A stretch of DNA of 10,128 bases, from contig JACIWM010000041.1 in assembly GCA_014360945.1 (NCBI GenBank), forward strand, positions 1 through 10,128, read 5' to 3'. This document shows positions 6,341 through 10,128 of the stretch, piece after piece. The notes beneath the pieces were generated by a model, which saw only the letters and a list, made by a program, of their open reading frames with translations, ran no database searches and was not told the DNA's origin. The stretch comes from Candidatus Bipolaricaulota bacterium (GTDB lineage: Bacteria; Bipolaricaulota; Bipolaricaulia; Bipolaricaulales; Bipolaricaulaceae). Within the stretch, counting starts at the first letter, position 1. Every line of letters starts with the position of its first letter. The position numbers were made by a program, and so were the translations under genes.

Positions 6341-6644
6341 TTTCGACTTGTAATGAGAATGTACAAATTGAGTCGGGGACACACTAAATTTCGATTTGTA
6401 ACATAGGACACAAAGTTGATATTTATTATGTGGAATGTACACACGGATTTCAACTTGTAAGGGGAATTAGGTGTGGACTCACACACCAAATTTCGATTTG
6501 TAATGGGAATGTACCCTGCCCTTGTTAATATTTATTGAGTTGATTTTTCATAAAATGTAGGGACTCAGAGAGTAAATTTCGACTTGTAACGGGAATGTAT
6601 CGTTTGATCCAGGTTACCCTGGGAGAGTAAATTTCGATTTGTAA
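6341..6644 (+). repeat. Left iteron cluster, six mini-ORB-like elements
   Basis: TTTCGAYTTGTAA occurs at 6341, 6389, 6448 (TTTCAACTTGTAA), 6491, 6577 and 6632, all in the same orientation, 43-86 bp apart. Three copies (6341, 6491, 6577) are followed by a conserved extension reading about GRGAATGTA, recalling the G-rich side of archaeal origin recognition boxes. The reverse complement TTACAARTCGAAA resembles the Methanothermobacter mini-ORB as I remember it (TTACACTTGAAA core). These are probable binding sites for the Orc1/Cdc6 protein encoded at 7058. Confidence 0.8.
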
Positions 6645-6671
6645 GTGGATTTCGCAGGGCAGAATATTATC

Positions 6672-6724
6672 TATCTTATGTAACAAAATATGTATATATA
6701 TGTATATATATATTACATAAGATA
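6672..6724. repeat. Inverted repeat copy 1 (TCTTATGTAA family), in the origin core
   Basis: TATCTTATGTAA (6672-6683) and TTACATAAGATA (6713-6724) are perfect 12-bp arms around a 29-nt spacer of alternating TA and TG steps. The same arms recur at 8321-8359 and 9266-9311. Confidence 0.85.
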
Positions 6725-6852
6725 TCTTCTACAAGCTCTAAATCAAAAAAATGATATTTATCTACATTCTTTTGATGTAATATAAGCTTTAGTCTTTTTG
6801 TTTTGGTTTTTTCCTTGTCATTTGTTTGTTTTTTTGTCTTGTTTTAGAAGTT

Positions 6853-6984
6853 ATTCAAATCGAAATTTTGCAAGTGTTTTTACAAGTCGAAACTTTCTCA
6901 AGAGGCAGGGTTTATTCTCGTTACAAGTCGAAATTTGGTGTCTGTATCCTGAAGAAGATGGTAATACTTGTTTTCAAATCGAAA
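6853..6984 (-). repeat. Right iteron cluster, four elements in opposite orientation
   Basis: Perfect TTACAAGTCGAAA at 6880-6892 and 6921-6933; diverged copies at 6853-6865 (two mismatches) and 6972-6984 (one mismatch). The orientation is opposite to the left cluster. An eleventh element, forward, lies at 7025-7037 in the cdc6 leader. Confidence 0.75.
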
Positions 6985-6986
6985 CA

Positions 6987-7053
6987 TATATTAAAATGAA
7001 AAAATTAAAAATATGAAGAGGTGATTTCGATTTGTAATCCTTCGCGGAGGTGA
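6987..7053 (+). promoter_or_regulatory. cdc6 promoter, leader and ribosome binding site
   Basis: TATATTAA (6987-6994) is the likely TATA box, with a start near 7014-7020. GGAGGTGA (7046-7053) is a strong ribosome binding site 4 nt before the GTG at 7058. Iteron elements lie just upstream of the TATA box (6972-6984) and in the leader (7025-7037), so initiator binding could block its own transcription. The site CGCGGAGGTGAC (7043-7054) is the target of the proposed antisense RNA. Confidence 0.6.
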
Positions 7054-7057
7054 CAAA

Positions 7058-8146
7058 GTGTTTGAAAAAAGACCTAAACTTTTCAAAAACAGGGACGTGC
7101 TCACCCCACTGTTTGTCCCTGACACACTACAAGACAGAAAAGACGAAGTCGAGGTTATAAGCCAATATCTTGGATATATCCTCGATGGGGCCACACCCCC
7201 AGACCTCTTGATAGTAGGACCTACAGGCTCCGGAAAAACAGTCACAACGAGGTATGTTTTGAATGAGCTTGAAAAACACACCGATTCTATGATTAAATAT
7301 GTGACAGCCGAGGGAACAGCATATCAAGTTGCTACTACTATAGCAGACACCCCAAGGCGTGGTTTCGGATTCATGGATGTAATAGATAAAATACGCGAAA
7401 AGGTCGAAGATAAAAAAGCGATATTTGTACTCGATGAAGTTGACAAGGTGCTGGCAAAAGATGGTGACAGATTACTTTACCATCTTTCCAGGGAGCCCAA
7501 CATTTGTATCGTGGCCCTTTCCAACAAGCTTACAGTCATGGACATGATCGACGACCCCAGGGTCTTATCATCCTTTAAACCAAGGAAGATCAATTTCCCA
7601 CCGTACAATGCACCACAATTAGTGGAAATTTTAGAATACAGGGCAGAAAAAGCATTCAATCCTGGTGTGCTCAAGGAAGGAGTCATACAGTTATGCGCGG
7701 CTTTGGCAGCTCAACGCAACGGCGATGCAAGATATGCTTTGGACCTTCTTAGTTTTGCTACGGATATAGCGATAAGGAATAAACAGAACAAAGTCACGGA
7801 AGACGATGTAAGATATGCACAAGATGAAGTTGAAGTTGAATTTATAAGAAGGAGCATAACCGAGCTAAGAGAAAACCAAAAATTACTCCTATATGCTGTT
7901 TTAACATCCAAAGAAAAAACTCCAACAAAAATCTACAACATTTATAACAGCCTTGCAAGACAATATGGAATCAACAGCCTCACACAAAGAAGACTATCAC
8001 AACTCTTAAGGGAACTTGAATTATATGGCCTTGTAGAAATTGAAGTCGTAGGCCGTGGCCGCGGAAAAGGCGTAAAATGGCTTGTGACACCATCATCAAC
8101 AATCGACGATGACGTAATGTTGGAGGCTATTCGCCGATCCCTATGA
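7058..8146 (+). CDS. cdc6: Orc1/Cdc6 replication initiator
   Basis: A 362-residue AAA+ ATPase of the archaeal Orc1/Cdc6 family. It recognises origin boxes, helps unwind the origin and loads the MCM helicase. Visible: Walker A GPTGSGKT (54-61), Walker B FVLDEVD (123-129), sensor 1 ALSN (153-156), sensor 2 Arg225 in NGDARYALDLL, and a C-terminal winged helix (about 268-345) with recognition helix LTQRRLSQLLRELELYGLV and wing GRGRGKGVKWLV. Length is slightly below the usual 370-420 residues, mainly because the N-terminus is short. The GTG start follows GGAGGTGA at the right distance. It lies beside its own iterons, typical of a plasmid-encoded initiator. Its expression may be limited by initiator binding around the promoter and by antisense pairing at the ribosome binding site. 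Confidence 0.95.
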   Translation: MFEKRPKLFKNRDVLTPLFVPDTLQDRKDEVEVISQYLGYILDGATPPDLLIVGPTGSGKTVTTRYVLNELEKHTDSMIKYVTAEGTAYQVATTIADTPRRGFGFMDVIDKIREKVEDKKAIFVLDEVDKVLAKDGDRLLYHLSREPNICIVALSNKLTVMDMIDDPRVLSSFKPRKINFPPYNAPQLVEILEYRAEKAFNPGVLKEGVIQLCAALAAQRNGDARYALDLLSFATDIAIRNKQNKVTEDDVRYAQDEVEVEFIRRSITELRENQKLLLYAVLTSKEKTPTKIYNIYNSLARQYGINSLTQRRLSQLLRELELYGLVEIEVVGRGRGKGVKWLVTPSSTIDDDVMLEAIRRSL

Positions 8147-8211
8147 TTTCCCCCTTTTCTTCTCTCCCCTCCCCCCGGGCCCCCCTCCCCTCTCTTCTTT
8201 CCCCCCTTTTT
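8147..8211. repeat. Homopyrimidine mirror repeat (H-DNA motif)
   Basis: Starting at the base after the cdc6 stop, 65 nt are pyrimidine on the + strand except for a central GGG (8177-8179). The 21 nt on each side of GGG are perfect mirror images (8156-8176 and 8180-8200), reading outward CCCCCC T CCCC TCTCTTC TTT. Beyond this the symmetry continues with a slip of one base. Perfect homopyrimidine mirror repeats of this length are the classic requirement for intramolecular triplex DNA. Confidence 0.85.
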
Positions 8212-8270
8212 CATTTTGGGGGGGTTTCGGGTCAGGATAAGCAAAAGGTTTCCCCCTGCGCGCGTGGGGG
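8201..8270 (+). terminator. Two C/G-run hairpins downstream of cdc6
   Basis: CCCCCC (8201-8206) can pair with GGGGGGG (8218-8224) across an 11-nt loop. CCCCC (8252-8256) can pair with GGGGG (8266-8270) across TGCGCGCGT. They may end the cdc6 transcript. They are not followed by a convincing T-run, except TTTTTTT about 33 nt after the second (8302-8308). Confidence 0.35.
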
Positions 8271-8320
8271 TGTGTCGGTCGCGGGGGCGCGGAAAGCAAC
8301 GTTTTTTTGAATTCTGAGTG

Positions 8321-8359
8321 TCTTATGTAACATTGTATGCAGGGAGATGTTACATAAGA
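8321..8359. repeat. Inverted repeat copy 2 (TCTTATGTAA family)
   Basis: TCTTATGTAACAT (8321-8333) and ATGTTACATAAGA (8347-8359) are perfect 13-bp arms around a 13-nt spacer. It lies 31 bp upstream of the TATA box at 8390, so it could control the proposed small RNA. Confidence 0.9.
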
Positions 8360-8389
8360 AATTGTGGGGGTTATTCAATGACCTCATGG

Positions 8390-8397
8390 TATAAAAA
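8390..8397 (+). promoter_or_regulatory. TATA box upstream of the candidate small RNA
   Basis: TATAAAAA (8390-8397) matches the archaeal TATA consensus well. The predicted start, about 24-27 nt downstream, is 8416-8420, exactly where the long stem at 8417 begins. No + strand gene follows, so the promoter, if real, drives a non-coding RNA antisense to the end of the - strand operon. Confidence 0.5.
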
Positions 8398-8416
8398 CAA
8401 TAAAAGCAATAGAATA

Positions 8417-8492
8417 ATGGGGGGAGGATGAGGGGCCTATCTTTTTGTTCTTGGTCACCTCCGCGAGCAAGAACGCCCCCCTCTTCCCCCAT
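8417..8492 (+). ncRNA. Candidate antisense RNA with a loop complementary to the cdc6 ribosome binding site
   Basis: The + strand RNA would fold end to end. Positions 8417-8427 pair with 8482-8492 (11 bp, two G.U); 8430 and 8432-8435 pair with 8477-8481 across small bulges; after a one-sided internal loop (8437-8446), GTTCTTG (8447-8453) pairs with CAAGAAC (8468-8474). The 14-nt apical loop (8454-8467) contains GTCACCTCCGCG, a perfect 12-nt complement of CGCGGAGGTGAC at 7043-7054, the cdc6 ribosome binding site, and a 10-nt complement of the ERF site (9252-9243). A TATA box is well placed. The alternative is an intrinsic terminator for the - strand operon: read on that strand the hairpin follows the stop codon at 8494 and precedes a T-rich stretch. 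Both roles are possible together. Confidence 0.45.
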
Positions 8493-8493
8493 A

Positions 8494-8799
8494 CTAATAT
8501 TTCAAGTCTTTTAGTTCCTTTCCAATGTATTTCGATCTAACTCGCCCATCTTCGCGCCAGTAGGCATACCAGTAAGGCCCGTGTCCGGTTCCGTTGCTGC
8601 ATTTCTTACAGCTTGGTTTTCCACATTTTACTCTCTCGAGTTGGTATGTTATCGAACGGATCACTTCCCGGTTCTTCTGCTCTTTAATTTCTTCTTTTTT
8701 AAGTTCTTGAATTTTCTTTTCGATGTACTCCTTCATCTCTTCAAGCTTTTCTATGTTTTTTTGTCTGTCCACGATGTCTTGGAAGGTTTTGATGACCAT
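8494..8799 (-). CDS. Small Cys-containing DUF6788-like protein
   Basis: 101 residues. The N-terminal half (1-55) is a charged helical or coiled-coil segment; the C-terminal half has the conserved pattern VKCGKPSCKKCSNGTGHGPYWYAYWREDGRVRSKYIGKEL. This pattern (CGKPxCxxC, then GPYWYxYWREGGRxRSKYIG) is typical of the DUF6788 family, found widely on plasmids, phages and other mobile elements, with no established function. Cys59, Cys64, Cys67 and His73 could bind a metal. The ATG at 8799 follows AGGTGA (8811-8806), which is formed by the end and stop codon of the ERF gene, so the two are co-translated. A role in DNA binding or recombination with ERF is inferred from context only. Confidence 0.7.
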   Translation of the reverse strand: MVIKTFQDIVDRQKNIEKLEEMKEYIEKKIQELKKEEIKEQKNREVIRSITYQLERVKCGKPSCKKCSNGTGHGPYWYAYWREDGRVRSKYIGKELKDLKY

Positions 8800-8805
8800 C
8801 TTTTT

Positions 8806-9234
8806 TCACCTGGTGGGCCTTCCTGGTCGTGATGCGAGGTTTGCGTCGTCGTCTTCGCTTGCGATTCCAAGAAGGGCCAAAATTTGGTATCTTCGTGCGT
8901 ATGTTATTGCGGATCCCATGGCTTGGGGTGTTGAGCCTTTGTTTCCTTTGGATTCAGGTTTCATGTATAGTGGGCTTGTTGTCAGTGATTCTCCGCTTTC
9001 ATGTATGAGGTGTGTTCTCACGCAGATTTCTCCATCCTTTGTTGAGCCCACGTCCTGGTAGAGGACGAGGCCATGTTTATTTAAAAGTGGTCTTATTAGG
9101 TTTAGGATGTGGGGTAGTGGTGCATATTTGCTCCTGTAATATGGGTTTACTTCACTACTCTTTGGGTTTTCAATTTCATTTTGCACTTCAAGAAGTGCTT
9201 TTACAAGATTCTTCTTGTCTTCCATTTTTTCCAT
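8806..9234 (-). CDS. ERF-family single-strand annealing protein
   Basis: 142 residues. The family hallmarks are visible: VKALLEVQNEIENPKSSEVNPYYRSKYAPLPHILNLIRPLLNKHGLVLYQ (about 11-60), a central beta region with VRTHLIHESGESLTTSPLYM, and the conserved end TPQAMGSAITYARRYQILALLGIASEDDDAN (102-132). ERF proteins (from phage P22 Erf) form oligomeric rings on single-stranded DNA and anneal complementary strands in recombination or replication of circular genomes. The protein ends soon after the core and lacks the C-terminal extension of longer members. GGAGGTG (9249-9243) gives a strong ribosome binding site 8 nt before the ATG. Its promoter lies inside an inverted repeat. Confidence 0.85.
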   Translation of the reverse strand: MEKMEDKKNLVKALLEVQNEIENPKSSEVNPYYRSKYAPLPHILNLIRPLLNKHGLVLYQDVGSTKDGEICVRTHLIHESGESLTTSPLYMKPESKGNKGSTPQAMGSAITYARRYQILALLGIASEDDDANLASRPGRPTR

Positions 9235-9265
9235 GTGGGGGGCACCTCCGCGTTTTTCTTCATAT

Positions 9266-9311
9266 AAATCTTATGTAACACGTTATATATATACTTTGTT
9301 ACATAAGATTT
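9266..9311. repeat. Inverted repeat copy 3, surrounding the ERF promoter
   Basis: AAATCTTATGTAACA (9266-9280) and TGTTACATAAGATTT (9297-9311) are perfect 15-bp arms around 16 nt. The spacer carries an alternating TA tract (9283-9292) that reads as a TATA box on the - strand, predicting a start near 9260 and a leader of about 25 nt before the ERF ATG at 9234. A protein bound to the arms would cover the promoter. Confidence 0.88.
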
Positions 9312-9340
9312 AACGTCATTGAAATCCTAAATTTTTTGTT

Positions 9341-10128
9341 TTATTGTCTTTGTGAAAATGAAATGTCGATTTTTGCCTGTTCTTCTGGTGCTATAACGTA
9401 GAATGTTGAGTAGTGTACTAGGCAACGTGACCTTGTTAGTTTGGTTCTGGCAAGTTTTTTGTAAAAAATTGGCATTTTCTTTTCCGGTTCGGGATTTTCT
9501 TCTTTAAAAAAGTCTTTGATGTATAGATTATATTCGTCTAGCAGATAAATAGTGTTTCCAGGAACGTGTTTTGATATTATAAGGGGTAGTGGCTGTCCTA
9601 TATTATATTTTTTGAGGTTTATAGTCTCTAAATTTGGGATCACTTCAATTGCTTTATGGGTGTCTTCCTTTTTCATTTCTTTAGATATTTCTTTTCCAAC
9701 TTTCCAATTTGATAATGCTATGGTTGGGCTAGCTCCCTTATCAATTGCTTCTATTATTTTTTCATCTATCTCGTCCCTTAATTTCTTTGAATTTTCATTG
9801 GTATTTATGGTGAATTTCATTGATTTTGGTATTATTTCTTCGAGGCCCTTGAATTCTCTTACCCCTTGTATAATAGCTTTTTCTTTTGCTTTTCTGATTT
9901 CCATGATTCCTCTTGGAATTTCTTGTTCGAGGTATTCCCTGACTTCTTCGGGGTGCCGAGAAAGGTCAGGTATTTCAAGTCGATGTGTAAATGGTAACAT
10001 CGATGCTTCTATCTCTACATAGCCTTCTGGTTTGGGTATTTCTTCAACTTCTCTTATTATCTGAGCAGTGGATTTTCCAATTTTTCCCTGGATTCTTGTT
10101 TTTTGGGTAGTTGAGACTCTTTTTTGGT
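9341..10128 (-). CDS. C-terminal part of an unrecognised protein (5' end outside the window)
   Basis: The frame is open from the window edge to the stop at 9341, giving at least 262 residues. The Met encoded at 10000 is preceded by 42 in-frame codons without a stop, and no ribosome binding site is evident there, so it is probably internal. No family is recognised. Visible: a charged N-terminal part, a region with RHPEEVREYLEQEIPRGIMEIRKAKEKAI, acidic-basic helical stretches in the middle, a segment IGQPLPLIISKHVPGNTIYLLDEYNLYIKDFF, and a C-terminal end with RTKLTRSRCLVHYSTFYVIAPEE. There is no signal peptide or membrane segment in the visible part. It runs in the same direction as the ERF operon, separated from it by inverted repeat copy 3, so it probably belongs to a different transcription unit. 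Confidence 0.7.
   Translation of the reverse strand, partial: QKRVSTTQKTRIQGKIGKSTAQIIREVEEIPKPEGYVEIEASMLPFTHRLEIPDLSRHPEEVREYLEQEIPRGIMEIRKAKEKAIIQGVREFKGLEEIIPKSMKFTINTNENSKKLRDEIDEKIIEAIDKGASPTIALSNWKVGKEISKEMKKEDTHKAIEVIPNLETINLKKYNIGQPLPLIISKHVPGNTIYLLDEYNLYIKDFFKEENPEPEKKMPIFYKKLARTKLTRSRCLVHYSTFYVIAPEEQAKIDISFSQRQ

Larger units (their letters stand above)
6341..7037. other. Candidate replication origin
   Basis: Six mini-ORB-like elements in one orientation (6341-6644) and four in the opposite orientation (6853-6984) flank about 200 bp of very AT-rich DNA (6660-6850) containing alternating TA tracts and T-runs. An initiator gene follows directly. Inverted origin boxes on either side of an unwinding element, next to orc1/cdc6, is the standard architecture of archaeal origins. 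No supportable gene lies in 6245-7057. Confidence 0.8.

Noticed and set aside
6341..6644. Repeats read as a CRISPR array
   Set aside because: Repeats are only about 13 nt, unevenly spaced (43-86 bp), and appear in reverse orientation on the other side of an AT-rich core beside an initiator gene. They are origin elements.
6798..7016. A + strand 72-codon frame in the origin
   Set aside because: It consists of translated iterons and T-runs (Phe-rich), without a ribosome binding site or family pattern.
8456..8465. CGCGGAGGTG on the - strand as ribosome binding site of a hidden gene
   Set aside because: No ATG, GTG or TTG follows at usable distance on that strand, so it is not a working initiation site.
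8232..8492. Long - strand reading frame across the region between cdc6 and the DUF6788-like gene
   Set aside because: It reads through inverted repeat copy 2 and the 8417-8492 hairpin, has low-complexity Cys/Pro/Tyr-rich content, and its start has no ribosome binding site.
6672..9311. The TCTTATGTAA inverted repeats as ends of insertion sequences
   Set aside because: Each copy is a self-contained palindrome of 40-50 bp, no transposase lies between copies, and no target-site duplications were seen.
1..10128. tRNA or rRNA genes
   Set aside because: No cloverleaf with a conserved T-arm GTTCRAATC-type motif in context and no rRNA-like sequence was seen on either strand.

Overview
The window looks like part of a plasmid, or an integrated plasmid-like element, from a methanogenic archaeon, most plausibly Methanothermobacter or a close relative. 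The evidence is the archaeal signals (TATA boxes about 25 nt upstream of starts, GGAGGTGA-type ribosome binding sites, frequent GTG and TTG starts), an Orc1/Cdc6 initiator beside an iteron origin, and a restriction-modification cassette that includes a Mig.MthI-type T/G mismatch glycosylase. From memory, this layout resembles the Methanothermobacter plasmids pFV1 and pFZ1, which share a backbone and carry different restriction-modification modules. The cassette here appears to be of another type (Bsp6I-like endonuclease). No database search was possible.

Layout, left to right. Positions 10-258 encode a small ribbon-helix-helix (RHH) protein, followed by a GC-rich hairpin. Positions 555-1742 encode a secreted, sequon-rich DUF11-like surface protein. 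Positions 1842-2237 encode a small protein resembling Hjc resolvase but apparently without its catalytic residues. Positions 2363-5139 hold the restriction-modification island: an RHH protein and an m5C methyltransferase in an overlapping + strand operon, facing an overlapping - strand pair of endonuclease and mismatch glycosylase. Positions 5239-5505 carry a helically phased array of TACAATA sites running into a coiled-coil protein gene (5451-5930). Positions 5950-6244 are a decayed gene remnant with the C-terminal signature of Eco57I/TaqI-type DNA methyltransferases. Positions 6341-7037 are a candidate origin, with TTTCGAYTTGTAA elements in opposite orientation either side of an AT-rich core. 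Positions 7058-8146 encode the Orc1/Cdc6 initiator. Positions 8147-8492 are non-coding but dense in structure. The - strand operon 9234-8494 encodes an ERF-type single-strand annealing protein and a small Cys-rich DUF6788-like protein. Positions 9341-10128 hold the C-terminal part of an unrecognised - strand protein.

The replication half seems to form one control unit. Initiator-type elements flank the cdc6 promoter. An inverted repeat built on TCTTATGTAA occurs three times, once around the ERF promoter. A predicted small RNA at 8417-8492, with its own TATA box, folds into a long stem whose 14-nt loop contains a perfect 12-nt complement of the cdc6 ribosome binding site. That is the architecture of an antisense copy-number control. 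A 45-bp perfect homopyrimidine mirror repeat, a classic H-DNA sequence, lies directly after the cdc6 stop codon. The antisense RNA, the three-copy inverted repeat, the phased TACAATA array and the mirror repeat are the strongest candidates for undescribed biology here.
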